Assembly: GCF_002494345.1 (NCBI RefSeq)
Contig: NZ_NXNI01000001.1
Span: forward strand, 186,001-250,000
DNA: 64,000 bases
Source of the DNA: Natrinema ejinorense
Lineage (GTDB): Archaea > Halobacteriota > Halobacteria > Halobacteriales > Natrialbaceae
Direction: 5' to 3'
Shown here: positions 8,580-17,297 of the stretch, one piece after another
How the letters are laid out: every line of letters starts with the position of its first letter
Position numbering within the stretch: position 1 is the first letter of the stretch
Notes under the pieces: model-generated
What the model saw: the letters and a program-made list of their open reading frames with translations, nothing else
What the model was told of the DNA's origin: nothing
Database searches by the model: none
Position numbers and translations under genes: made by a program

Positions 8580-8727
8580 GGCCTGAATGTCACGATCGTT
8601 TCAGGGAACGGCACGGAAATGGGGGACAACTGGGGAATAACGAAATCGTTTTCCTACGGCTACCGCTTGACTCGAGTACCAACGAGTGCTATGAGTATCC
8701 AACGACGGTCACCAGGAGGGAGACGCC

Positions 8728-9762
8728 GTGGCGGTTGAACGCCTGCTCGTTCCGCTGTCGGACACGGTGACCGTCCGGCAGACGGTTAGCTACGCCGTCC
8801 AGTCGGGGCTCGAGGGGGCTGACTCGCTCGAATGCCACCTCGTCGTCGCGATGCCCTACGACGCCGATGTCCCCGAGAGCGACCAGTACCGCGAGGACGC
8901 CGACGGACTGCTCTCGCGAGCGCGCAACTGGGTCGAGGAGGACGCGGGCGAGGCCGACGTGACGATCGAAACGGCGCGACTCGGTGCCGACGAGTACCTC
9001 TTCGGTCCCCGCGACTACGCGGAGATCTTCGACGCCTACGCCGACGACCACGGGATCGACCGCGTCGTTCTCGATCCGGAGTACCAGCCCGGCGTCACCG
9101 CACAGCTGCTCCAGCCCCTCGAGCGCGAGCTCGAGCGCATCGGGCTGGCCTACGACGAGGCACCGGTCGAGCGATCGGCTCGCCGCGGACGCCTCACCGG
9201 CGGGACCGAGGATTTCGACCGCCTGTTCGCGACCTTCCTGATTTCCTATGGCTTCTATCTCGTGCTCGGCGATCCGACCTACTGGTTCGATCTCGTGACC
9301 GGCGCGGCGGTCGCCGGTATCGTCGCCGTCTCGCTCGCACGGGTGACGTTTACCGTCCCCCTCGATCGCGTTCAGTCTCCGCTGCGGGTCGTCCGGTTCG
9401 CTTTGTACATCCCGTATCTCCTCTGGGAGATCGTCAAGGCCAACATCGCGGTCTCGGCCGTCATCCTTCGGCCGTCGATGCCGATCGAACCCACGCTGAC
9501 GCAGGTCAACTCCCGCGTGCGAAGCGGGCTACCCCTGACCGCGTTAGCCAACAGCATCACGCTCACGCCGGGCACGCTGACGGTCCGGGCCAACAACCAG
9601 CAGCTGCTGGTCCACACGCTGATTCCCGCCGCCCGCGAGGACCTCTTCGACGGCGGCCTCGAGCGCGGGATCCGGTTCGTCTTCTACGGCCGCGATTCGG
9701 CGGCGATCCCCTCGCCGCGCGAACGCGACGACGCGGAAATCGTCGGGGGTGACGAGCTGTGA
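8728..9762 (+). CDS. mnhE: Mrp antiporter subunit E with N-terminal USP-like domain
   Basis: 344 residues from a GTG start, preceded by GGAGG ten bases upstream. Residues 1-150 form a soluble acidic domain resembling a universal stress protein fold (VERLLVPLSDTVT at the start, later DRVVLDPEY). Residues 160-320 are the MrpE/MnhE membrane domain with TMs and the conserved PYLLWEIVKANI and TLTPGTLTV segments. MrpE is a structural subunit of the multi-subunit Na+/H+ antiporter in the cytoplasmic membrane. The bacterial subunit lacks the N-terminal domain, which may sense a ligand. First gene of a nine-gene operon; the next gene starts within its stop codon. Confidence 0.85.
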   Translation: MAVERLLVPLSDTVTVRQTVSYAVQSGLEGADSLECHLVVAMPYDADVPESDQYREDADGLLSRARNWVEEDAGEADVTIETARLGADEYLFGPRDYAEIFDAYADDHGIDRVVLDPEYQPGVTAQLLQPLERELERIGLAYDEAPVERSARRGRLTGGTEDFDRLFATFLISYGFYLVLGDPTYWFDLVTGAAVAGIVAVSLARVTFTVPLDRVQSPLRVVRFALYIPYLLWEIVKANIAVSAVILRPSMPIEPTLTQVNSRVRSGLPLTALANSITLTPGTLTVRANNQQLLVHTLIPAAREDLFDGGLERGIRFVFYGRDSAAIPSPRERDDAEIVGGDEL

Positions 9763-10040
9763 CGCCGACGTCGCTCGAGGACGTCTTCCTCGCTGCGGCC
9801 GGGCTGTTCGTCGTGCTGGCGATCGCGATGTTCTATCGCGCCGTCGTCGGACCGACGACGCAGGACCGGCTGCTCGCGGTCAACGTTCTCGGGACGAACA
9901 CGGTCGTCATCCTCGCGCTGTTAGCTGCGGGGCTCGACCAGGCGTGGTTCCTCGACGTCGCGTTGATCTACGCCCTGTTGAACTTCCTGATGTCGATCGC
10001 CATCTCGAAGTTTACCGTCGAGCGAGGTGGTGTGCTGTGA
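9759..10040 (+). CDS. mnhF: Mrp antiporter subunit F
   Basis: 93 residues, three TMs. The segment FYRAVVGPTTQDRLLAVNVL is the typical MrpF loop joining the first two helices. GTG start overlapping the TGA of mnhE by two bases, so translation is coupled. Part of the Na+/H+ antiporter membrane complex; individual function of MrpF is structural. Confidence 0.85.
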   Translation: MTPTSLEDVFLAAAGLFVVLAIAMFYRAVVGPTTQDRLLAVNVLGTNTVVILALLAAGLDQAWFLDVALIYALLNFLMSIAISKFTVERGGVL

Positions 10041-10390
10041 TCGAGACGATCCGGTTCTGGACGATCGTCGTCCTGCTGGGACTGGGCGTGTTCTTCACGC
10101 TCGTCTCGACGATCGGCGTCATCCGGCTCCCGGACATCTACGCGCGGGCCCACACCGCCTCCCAGACGGACACGCTCGGCGCGGGCTTTGCACTCGCCGG
10201 CGTCGCAGTGGCCTTCGGCTGGAAACAGGGGGCGATCTACACCGTCCTCCTGCTGTTCTTCGTGTTCATCACGAACCCGACGGCGGCCCACGCGATTGCC
10301 CGCTCGGCCGCGGAAACGGGCGTCGAACCGATCCTCGCAGAGGAGGGAACGGACGCGGAGACGGACGAAACGGACGGTGAAACGACATGA
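10037..10390 (+). CDS. mnhG: Mrp antiporter subunit G
   Basis: 117 residues from a GTG that overlaps the mnhF stop; a frame open from 9749 is ignored because it overlaps mnhF. Three TMs and the family signature GVIRLPDIYARAHTASQTDT at about 27-46. The C-terminal 20 residues are acidic and probably disordered. Structural subunit of the Mrp complex. Confidence 0.85.
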   Translation: MIETIRFWTIVVLLGLGVFFTLVSTIGVIRLPDIYARAHTASQTDTLGAGFALAGVAVAFGWKQGAIYTVLLLFFVFITNPTAAHAIARSAAETGVEPILAEEGTDAETDETDGETT

Positions 10391-10926
10391 GTCTGTTCGC
10401 CTATTCCCTGGTGGTCTTCGTCCTCGCGACGGCCGTCGCGACGGCGCTGTTCCGGGACGTGCTATCGGTGATCGTCGTCTTCGGAGCCTACAGCCTCGGG
10501 ATGGCCATTCTCTACACGTTCCTGCTGGCTCCCGACGTGGCGATGACCGAGGCCGCGATCGGGGCCGGCGTGACCACGCTCTTGCTCTTGCTAACGATCG
10601 CACGCACGACCCGACCCACGACCGACCGGCTCAGAGAGCGGATCCACCTGCCGGCGGTCGCCGTCGTCGGCGCGTTCGTGCTCCTGCTGTGTACTGCAGT
10701 CGTGCCCGAAATGTACCCGGTCGGCAGCACGGAGACGCCGGTCTGGTCGAACCTCGACGTTACCCAACACTACATCACGGAGACGTACAACGACACCGGC
10801 GTCGAGAACGCGGTAACGGCCGTGCTCGCGGCCTATCGTGGCTTCGACACCTTCGGCGAGGCGGTCGTCGTCTTCGCCGCCGGCGTCTCGACGCTCGTCG
10901 TCCTGAAACGCGAGGTGTTCGCCTAA
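10387..10926 (+). CDS. DUF4040 / MbhD-like antiporter subunit
   Basis: 179 residues, about five TMs. The LSVIVVFGAYSLGMAILYTF region and DVAMTEAAIGAG segment match the DUF4040 (MbhD-type) domain that in bacteria is fused to the C-terminal part of MrpA. Here it is a separate gene, as in other archaeal Mrp and membrane-bound hydrogenase operons. ATG overlaps the mnhG stop. It probably forms part of the proton/sodium channel module next to MnhB. Confidence 0.8.
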   Translation: MSLFAYSLVVFVLATAVATALFRDVLSVIVVFGAYSLGMAILYTFLLAPDVAMTEAAIGAGVTTLLLLLTIARTTRPTTDRLRERIHLPAVAVVGAFVLLLCTAVVPEMYPVGSTETPVWSNLDVTQHYITETYNDTGVENAVTAVLAAYRGFDTFGEAVVVFAAGVSTLVVLKREVFA

Positions 10927-11456
10927 TGTCCGTCGACGATACCTACACCGAGAGTCAGGTGATCATGACCGCCGTCAAGATCATCGCACCGTTTACGCTC
11001 ACTTACGGGCTGTTCATGACCTTCCACGGGGGCGACGCCCCCGGGGGCGGCTTCCAGGGTGGTACCATCGTCGGCGTCACGGTCCTCATGCTCGCCTTCG
11101 CCTTCGGGATCGAACCGACCCGCCAGTGGCTGCGAAACTCCGTCCTCGTCGGCCTTGTCACCGGCGGCGTCGTCATCTTCGGGGCCATCGGCCTCGCGAT
11201 GGTCGCCCTCGGCGGGGAGTTCCTCGAGTTCTACCAGCTCAAAGAGGTCTTCCACATCAAGCCAAAGTGGGGGCTCGAGGCCGTCGAGATCGGCGGCATC
11301 TCGCTGATCGTCTCGGGGGTCATCATCAGCCTCTTCTTCACGATGGCGGCGGGCTTTACGCCCGAGCGGCCCAGCGGAACCGGCGGTATCCGCGAGACCG
11401 ACACCGCCGACGAGAGTTCCGACTCGACCGACGTGGAGGTGAGCGACGATGATTGA
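10926..11456 (+). CDS. mnhB: Mrp antiporter subunit B
   Basis: 176 residues. The motif FHGGDAPGGGFQGG at 34-47 is diagnostic for the MnhB/MrpB domain. Four TMs follow, then an acidic tail of about 25 residues. ATG shares a base with the preceding TAA (TAATG). Together with the previous gene it replaces the C-terminal end of bacterial MrpA plus MrpB. Confidence 0.88.
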   Translation: MSVDDTYTESQVIMTAVKIIAPFTLTYGLFMTFHGGDAPGGGFQGGTIVGVTVLMLAFAFGIEPTRQWLRNSVLVGLVTGGVVIFGAIGLAMVALGGEFLEFYQLKEVFHIKPKWGLEAVEIGGISLIVSGVIISLFFTMAAGFTPERPSGTGGIRETDTADESSDSTDVEVSDDD

Positions 11457-11820
11457 GTTCCTTTCGAACTACTACACGTACGTGCTGATGGTCGTCCTCC
11501 TGGGGATCGGGCTCTACATGGTGATCGCCAGCGAGAACCTCGTGAAGAAGCTGATCGGCGTCAATCTCTTCCAGACGGCCATCTTCCTGTTTTTCATCTC
11601 GATGGCCTACATCGAGGGAGGGTCGGCACCCATCGTTCCCCACGAGGGCGTTCCTGGAGAGGTCATGGTCGCGAGCCCGCTGCCTCAGGTTATCGTCCTG
11701 ACCGCCATCGTCGTCGGCATCGCGCTGACCGCGGTCGGCCTGGCGCTGATCATCCGCATCTACGCGGAGTACGGGACGCTCCGCGAGGATACCCTCAGGG
11801 AGGTGCGTGCCGATGAGTAG
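11449..11820 (+). CDS. mnhC: Mrp antiporter subunit C (NuoK-like)
   Basis: 123 residues, three TMs, homologous to NuoK of complex I. Conserved features include the YMVIASENLVKKLIGVNLFQ segment with the membrane Glu and Lys residues typical of NuoK/MrpC, and the LPQVIVLTAIVVG helix. Overlaps mnhB by eight bases and the next gene by eight. Confidence 0.88.
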   Translation: MIEFLSNYYTYVLMVVLLGIGLYMVIASENLVKKLIGVNLFQTAIFLFFISMAYIEGGSAPIVPHEGVPGEVMVASPLPQVIVLTAIVVGIALTAVGLALIIRIYAEYGTLREDTLREVRADE

Positions 11821-13354
11821 CGTCGACCTGCTGTTGCCGCTGTTGATCGTCGGCCCGCTCCTCGCGGCGACGCTCCCGATCGCGCTGGGTCTCTGGTTCG
11901 ACCGGACCGGCTGGTCCGTCGCCGGGCTCACGACGCTTGGCCTGTTCGGCGCAGCCGTCTCTCTCGCGAGCGTCGTCTACACCGGTGGAGAAGAGGTGCA
12001 TCACAAGCTCGGTGGCTATCCACGGACGTACGGGATCGAACTCGTCGCCGACGAGTTCTCGATGCTGATCGTCCTGCTCGTGACCGCAGTCGCCACCGGC
12101 GTCCTCGCGTACACGCGACGGGGCGGTCCGCGCGGAAACACGTTCTACACCGCCTACCTGCTGCTCGTCGGCGGGCTGCTGGGAATCTCGCTGACCGGCG
12201 ACGTGTTCAACCTGTTCGTCTTCCTCGAGATCACGAGCCTCGCGACCTACGCGCTGGTCGCGAGCGGCGACGGTCCCGAGTCGGCGGTCGCCGCCCTGAA
12301 GTACCTGATTCTGGGAACGATCGCCGCGTCGATGTACCTGATCGGCGTCGCCTTCGTCTTCATGGCGACGGGGACGCTGAACATGCTCGAACTCGCCGAC
12401 GCGATCCCCGCTGCGGAGAGTCAGACGCTGATCCGGACCGGCTTCGCGTTCATCGTCGTCGGCTTCGCCGTCAAAGTCGCCCAGTGGCCGCTGCACACCT
12501 GGCAGCCAAGCGCCTACCAGCAGGCCCCCGACGGCGTGACGCCGCTGATCGCGGCGCTCGTCTCGACGGCCTCCGCGTACGCCTTCGGCCGGCTGATCGT
12601 CACCGTCTTCGAAGTCGAGTATCTGGCGGGCATGTCGAACGCGGCCGCGATCGTCCTCACCGTCGGCTGCGTGAGCGTCCTCGCGGGTACGGTGCTGGCC
12701 GTGATCCAGACCGAGGTCAAACGGATGCTCGCGTACTCCTCGGTCTCGCAGTTCGGGCTGGTCATCGCCGCCTACGGGGTCGTCATCGCCGGCAGTTCCG
12801 AGACGGCGTTTATCGGAGCCGCGATCCACCTCGTCGGCCACGGACTCCTGAAAGCCGGTCTCTTCCTCGGCGTCGCGCTCGTCGCCGCGAGCTACGGAGC
12901 TCGTACCGTCGACGAGTACGCCGGCCTCGCGAAAGAGCGGCCGATCGTCGCCGGTTCGATGGCCGTCCTCTTGCTCTCGCTGGTCGGCGTCCCGCCGGGC
13001 GTCGGCTTCGTCGGCAAGTGGTACATCGCGCTGGGTGCCGTCGAGTCCCGGCTCTGGCCCGTCGCCGCCGTGATCTTCCTCAGTACAATGCTCACCCTCG
13101 CCTACGCCGCCCGCCTGCTCGAGAAGATGTACTTCACGCCGCCCGCGGCCGTCGAATCGCCGCGCGCGTCCGGCCCGGTCGCGACGGACGGCGGTGATGC
13201 CGACGCCGCGGCCGAGATTGACCGCGCAGACGCCGTTTCGGTCGGCATGGTCGCGGTCGTCGTCGTCGCCGCGCTGGGTGCCGTCGCCCTCGGCTTCTCG
13301 GGCGGTGCGTTCGCCGACCTGCTCGAGCCGTTCCTGACGGAGGTGTTCAACTAA
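11813..13354 (+). CDS. mnhD: Mrp antiporter subunit D, first copy
   Basis: 513 residues from ATG 11813 (a GTG at 11807 in frame is the alternative). About 14 TMs, homologous to the antiporter-like subunits NuoM/N/L. The membrane glutamate is in FNLFVFLEITSLATYAL and a membrane lysine in FAVKVAQWPLHTW, the pair used for proton relay in this family. The C-terminal third has an Ala/Asp-rich loop before the last TM. First of three large antiporter-like subunits in the operon. Confidence 0.87.
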   Translation: MSSVDLLLPLLIVGPLLAATLPIALGLWFDRTGWSVAGLTTLGLFGAAVSLASVVYTGGEEVHHKLGGYPRTYGIELVADEFSMLIVLLVTAVATGVLAYTRRGGPRGNTFYTAYLLLVGGLLGISLTGDVFNLFVFLEITSLATYALVASGDGPESAVAALKYLILGTIAASMYLIGVAFVFMATGTLNMLELADAIPAAESQTLIRTGFAFIVVGFAVKVAQWPLHTWQPSAYQQAPDGVTPLIAALVSTASAYAFGRLIVTVFEVEYLAGMSNAAAIVLTVGCVSVLAGTVLAVIQTEVKRMLAYSSVSQFGLVIAAYGVVIAGSSETAFIGAAIHLVGHGLLKAGLFLGVALVAASYGARTVDEYAGLAKERPIVAGSMAVLLLSLVGVPPGVGFVGKWYIALGAVESRLWPVAAVIFLSTMLTLAYAARLLEKMYFTPPAAVESPRASGPVATDGGDADAAAEIDRADAVSVGMVAVVVVAALGAVALGFSGGAFADLLEPFLTEVFN

Positions 13355-15360
13355 TGGTCGAAGACATCCGACCGCTCGCCGCCGTGTTGGTGTCGGCGGT
13401 CGCCATCGCCCTGATCGTCGCGTCGCATCGCCGGCCGAACCTCCGCGAAGGGTGGTCCGTGCTGGCCGCACTCACGAAGTTCGGGATCGTCGTCAGCATG
13501 CTCCCCGCGGTCATGGGCGGCGAAACCTTCCGGTGGAGCCTCGCGGACTCGACGGGGATCCAGTTCCTCGCGGGAGTCGACTTCGCCCTGCGTGCCGATC
13601 CGCTGGGGGTCTTCTTCGCCTTGCTCGCGAGTTTCCTCTGGATCTTCACGTCCTTTTACGCAACGGGCTACATGCGCGGGCTCGACGAACACTCCCAGAC
13701 GCGCTTTTTCGCTTCCTTCGCGGCCAGCCTCTCGGCCGCCGTCGGGATCGCGTTCGCGGCGAACCTGGTGACGATCTTCGTCTTCTACGAGTTGCTGTCG
13801 CTGGTGACCTACCCGCTGGTCGCTCACAACGAGGACAGCGAGGCCCGCATCGCCGGCCGGAAGTACCTCACGTACACGTTCTTCGGCGGCGGGGTCTTCC
13901 TGCTCGCCGGCACGGTCATGATCTACTGGCTGACGAGCGTAGTCGGCGACCCGACGCTGGCCTTCGAGGCCGGCGGGATGGAGGCACTCGCGACGGCCGC
14001 GGGGGCCGAGCCGGTCTACGCACAGGCCGCCTTCTTCCTCCTGATCGCCGGCTTCGGCGTCAAGGCCGCGCTGATGCCCTTACACTCGTGGCTCGCCGAC
14101 GCGATGGTCGCGCCTACGCCCGTCTCCGGGCTGCTCCACGCCGTCGCGGTCGTCAAATCCGGTGCGTTCGGCATCGCTCGCGTCATTCTCGAGGTCTACG
14201 GGCCCGGACTGATTCACGACCTGCCACTGGACGTGCCCGGTATCGGCGAGGTCGGGTTGAACATCCCGGTCGCGCTCGTCGCCGCGTTCACGCTGACCGC
14301 TGCGAGCATCATCGCGATGCGGAAGGATCACCTCAAGCGCCGGCTCGCCTACTCGACGACGGCACAGCTCTCTTACATCGTCCTCGGCCTCTCGATGCTC
14401 CATCCCTACGCGATGGTGGGTGCTCTCTTCCACATTCCGGCACACGCCTTTGCGAAACTCACGTTGTTCTTCTGTGCCGGTGCGATCCACGTCGAGACCC
14501 ACACCGACTACATCAGCGAGATGGCCGGCATCGGCAAACGGATGCCGCTGACGATGGCTGCCTTTACGGTCGGCGCGGCCGGCATGGCCGGGCTGCCGCC
14601 GATCGCCGGCTTCGTCAGCAAGTTCTACATGCTGATCGGAGCCGGTTCCATGGGCGGCGAGTACTGGCTGTTCGCCGCCGCACTGCTCCTGTCGGCCGTC
14701 CTCAACGTCGCCTACTTCTGGCCGGTCGTCTACACCGCCTTCTTCGAGAGCGAGGACCGACACGACGCCAAACCGCTGCTCGAGTTCCCCCGAGGCGGCG
14801 TGCTCCGCTCGTACGGGCCCGGTGAACCGGACGACGGCATCGCCACGGACGGCGGTGAACAGGGCCGACGCGACCGAGAACCGTCGGACTCCTCGGCGGT
14901 GTCCGACACGGAACCCACAGGTCAACCGGACGGGGACGCCGAGTACGCCGTCGACAAATACCCGAGCGACCACACGACCGCCGACGCAGCTGATGCGTCG
15001 CCTGATCCAACCGAAGTCGCCGATCGCTCCGATGACGACCCCGTCGATCACGACGACACTGGTGACGACCACGACGACGCCGTCGACGCCGTCGACCACC
15101 ACGGCGATCACGACGACCACCTCACGGGCGGGCCGCCCGCCGACGGCTGGCAACGACACTCGCCGTTTACCGAGAGCACGTGGCTCATGCTCGCGCCGAT
15201 CGCCGTGATCGCGACCGGTGCGGTCGTCCTCGGGATCGGCCCCGATTACGCCGTCTTCCTCGACCTGGCGAGACAGATCGTCGAGGGTGTCTTCGGGATG
15301 CCGTTCGATAAGCTGGGAACCGCTCCCCTCGATGAACTCGTGACGGAGGTGACCGACTAA
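13354..15360 (+). CDS. Mrp antiporter-like subunit, second copy, with Asp/His-rich insert
   Basis: 668 residues, 14 or more TMs. The glutamate of IFVFYELLSLVTYPL and lysine of GFGVKAALMPLHSWL mark it as a proton-pumping antiporter-like subunit. Residues about 466-605 form a long hydrophilic insert before the last TM; it is unusually rich in Asp and His (for example VDHHGDHDDH), unlike the short loops of its sister subunits. Starts on the last base of the previous stop. The multiplication of large subunits, as in complex I, suggests several ion channels in series. Confidence 0.85.
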   Translation: MVEDIRPLAAVLVSAVAIALIVASHRRPNLREGWSVLAALTKFGIVVSMLPAVMGGETFRWSLADSTGIQFLAGVDFALRADPLGVFFALLASFLWIFTSFYATGYMRGLDEHSQTRFFASFAASLSAAVGIAFAANLVTIFVFYELLSLVTYPLVAHNEDSEARIAGRKYLTYTFFGGGVFLLAGTVMIYWLTSVVGDPTLAFEAGGMEALATAAGAEPVYAQAAFFLLIAGFGVKAALMPLHSWLADAMVAPTPVSGLLHAVAVVKSGAFGIARVILEVYGPGLIHDLPLDVPGIGEVGLNIPVALVAAFTLTAASIIAMRKDHLKRRLAYSTTAQLSYIVLGLSMLHPYAMVGALFHIPAHAFAKLTLFFCAGAIHVETHTDYISEMAGIGKRMPLTMAAFTVGAAGMAGLPPIAGFVSKFYMLIGAGSMGGEYWLFAAALLLSAVLNVAYFWPVVYTAFFESEDRHDAKPLLEFPRGGVLRSYGPGEPDDGIATDGGEQGRRDREPSDSSAVSDTEPTGQPDGDAEYAVDKYPSDHTTADAADASPDPTEVADRSDDDPVDHDDTGDDHDDAVDAVDHHGDHDDHLTGGPPADGWQRHSPFTESTWLMLAPIAVIATGAVVLGIGPDYAVFLDLARQIVEGVFGMPFDKLGTAPLDELVTEVTD

Positions 15361-17210
15361 TGGCACTCGACGTCCTCTCGATGGCCTACCCGCCGCTTTT
15401 GGTCTTCGCGGCGGCGCTGCTCGTGCTCGTCCTGCCACGGATCGCCGGCTTCGCCGTCGGCGCACTCAGCCTCGCGGCCGTCCTGGCGGTCTCGCTGGTC
15501 GCACCGGAGGGCCAACACCTGGCTGGAACCTTCCTGGGCTTCGAGGTCGTCCCCTTCTACGTCGACGACTTCTCCCGGATGGTCGGCCTCGGCCTTGGCT
15601 TCCTCGGGGTCTGTAGCGTCATCTACGCCTACTCGAGCGAGGCCAGCGAGACGCTGGTCGCGCTCGCGCTCGTCTACGTCGCCTCGTCGATCGGGGCGGC
15701 CTTCGCCGGCGACTGGCTCGTGCTCTTGTTCATGTGGGAGTTGATGGCCGTCACCAGCACGCTCGTGGTCTGGCACTACGGCGGCGAGGCGGTCCGAGCC
15801 GGCTTCCGGTACGCGCTGTTCCACGGCACCGGCGGCGTGCTCGTGATGATGGCGGTCGCCGTCCACTACATCCAGGCGGGCACGTTCGTCTACGACGCGG
15901 GCGGTATCGCTGACGGCATTCCGGCCTTACTCGCCGTACTCGGGATGGGCGTCAACGTCGCTTTCATCGGCGTCCACACGTGGCTGCCCGACACCTATCC
16001 GCGACCGCACATCGCGGCCTCCGTCTTCCTCTCGGTGTACACGACGAAGACGAGCGCGTTCGTCCTCTACCGGGCGTTCCCGGTCGATGCCCAGAGCGAC
16101 CTCGGGATCTATATCGCGTACATGGGCGGGCTGATGGCCGTCTACGGCGCGACCTTTGCGCTATTACAACACGACATGCGGGCGCTGCTGTCCTATCACA
16201 TCCAGGCGCAGCTGGGCTACATCGTCGCCGGAATCGGGATTGGGACGACGGTGTACTCCGAGCTCGCCGTCGCCGGCGCGATGAGCCACCTGTTCAACAA
16301 CATCCTGTTCAAGAGCCTGCTGTTCATGGCGGTCGGCGTCGTCATCTACCGGACCGGCGAGGAGGACCTCTACAAACTCGGCGGGCTTTGGCGTGAGATG
16401 CCCCTGACCGCGATCGGGTTCGGGCTCGGCGCACTCTCGATCACCGCGATTCCGGGCTTCAACGGGTACGTGAGCAAGGGGATGCTCTTCGACGCGGCCA
16501 ATCCTCACTACTACGGGGAGCCGGAACTCCAGGCGCTGTATTGGTTGCTCTGGCTCGGCGCGATCGGCACTCTCCTATCGTTCATCAAGCTCGGCTACTA
16601 CGTCTTCTTCCACGGCGAGAGCGATATCGAGGTCGCCGATGCCAAACCCGGACAGACCGTCGCGATGCTCGGACTGGGCGGTGCCTGTCTTCTCTTCGGC
16701 GTCTGGTGGCAAGGGTTGGCGGACTTGGCGCCGACGATTCACGAAAGTGCGGGTCACTTCGAGTTCGCGTATCCTAGCGGCGAGAGCAAACTCCACCCCT
16801 ATAGTGCCAGTCACCTCCGGACAGCGGGCATCCTGACGGCGCTCGGCCTCGTCGGGTTCGCCGTCGTCCGGAAGCCGCTCTCGAAACTCGACCTCGGCGA
16901 TCCGGCGATGGTCGTCTACCCCGCGACCTACAGCGTCAGCCGCTGGACGATGCTCGCCGTCACCGAGACCTATGCTGCCGTGGACCGGGCCGTCGTGGGC
17001 GCGGTCACGCGCTGTTACTGGATCGGCAACAATCCCGTCCTCGCGGTCGACGCAGCCGCCGGCCGGCTTCCAAACTGGCTGGTCGACGGCGACGAGCGCC
17101 AACCGACCGACGGCGGTCGCCCGTCCACGATCCACCTCCGGACGGGTATCGGGACGACCGTCCTCCTCTTGACGCTCCTCCTGACGGTACTCCTCTGGCT
17201 GCTCGTCTAG
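15360..17210 (+). CDS. Mrp antiporter-like subunit, third copy (MrpA/NuoL-like)
   Basis: 616 residues, about 15 TMs. Conserved charges: Glu in LLFMWELMAVTSTLV, Lys in VYTTKTSAFVLYRAF, and the HTWLPDTYPRPH loop typical of the family. A helix break at GIGTTVYSELAVAGAMSHLF and a long C-terminal part with two further TMs resemble MrpA/NuoL-type subunits more than the D type. Last gene of the operon; starts on the last base of the previous TAA. The complex exports Na+ in exchange for H+ and supports pH and salt homeostasis. Confidence 0.83.
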   Translation: MALDVLSMAYPPLLVFAAALLVLVLPRIAGFAVGALSLAAVLAVSLVAPEGQHLAGTFLGFEVVPFYVDDFSRMVGLGLGFLGVCSVIYAYSSEASETLVALALVYVASSIGAAFAGDWLVLLFMWELMAVTSTLVVWHYGGEAVRAGFRYALFHGTGGVLVMMAVAVHYIQAGTFVYDAGGIADGIPALLAVLGMGVNVAFIGVHTWLPDTYPRPHIAASVFLSVYTTKTSAFVLYRAFPVDAQSDLGIYIAYMGGLMAVYGATFALLQHDMRALLSYHIQAQLGYIVAGIGIGTTVYSELAVAGAMSHLFNNILFKSLLFMAVGVVIYRTGEEDLYKLGGLWREMPLTAIGFGLGALSITAIPGFNGYVSKGMLFDAANPHYYGEPELQALYWLLWLGAIGTLLSFIKLGYYVFFHGESDIEVADAKPGQTVAMLGLGGACLLFGVWWQGLADLAPTIHESAGHFEFAYPSGESKLHPYSASHLRTAGILTALGLVGFAVVRKPLSKLDLGDPAMVVYPATYSVSRWTMLAVTETYAAVDRAVVGAVTRCYWIGNNPVLAVDAAAGRLPNWLVDGDERQPTDGGRPSTIHLRTGIGTTVLLLTLLLTVLLWLLV

Positions 17211-17297
17211 GGAAACCGACCGGCTCCCACAACCCGAACCGCCGCTTCCTGTGGCTACCCGACTATCGACTCCTCCGACAGCAACCCGGTGCTTTCA

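Noticed and set aside
8482-8727. cobalamin riboswitch upstream of cbtB
   Set aside because: No B12-box-like sequence (GCCACTG) or matching stem set was seen on either strand.
11795-13471. 558-codon frame opposite mnhD
   Set aside because: Arg/Asp/Gly-rich with no hydrophobic core or motif; antisense shadow of a membrane protein gene.
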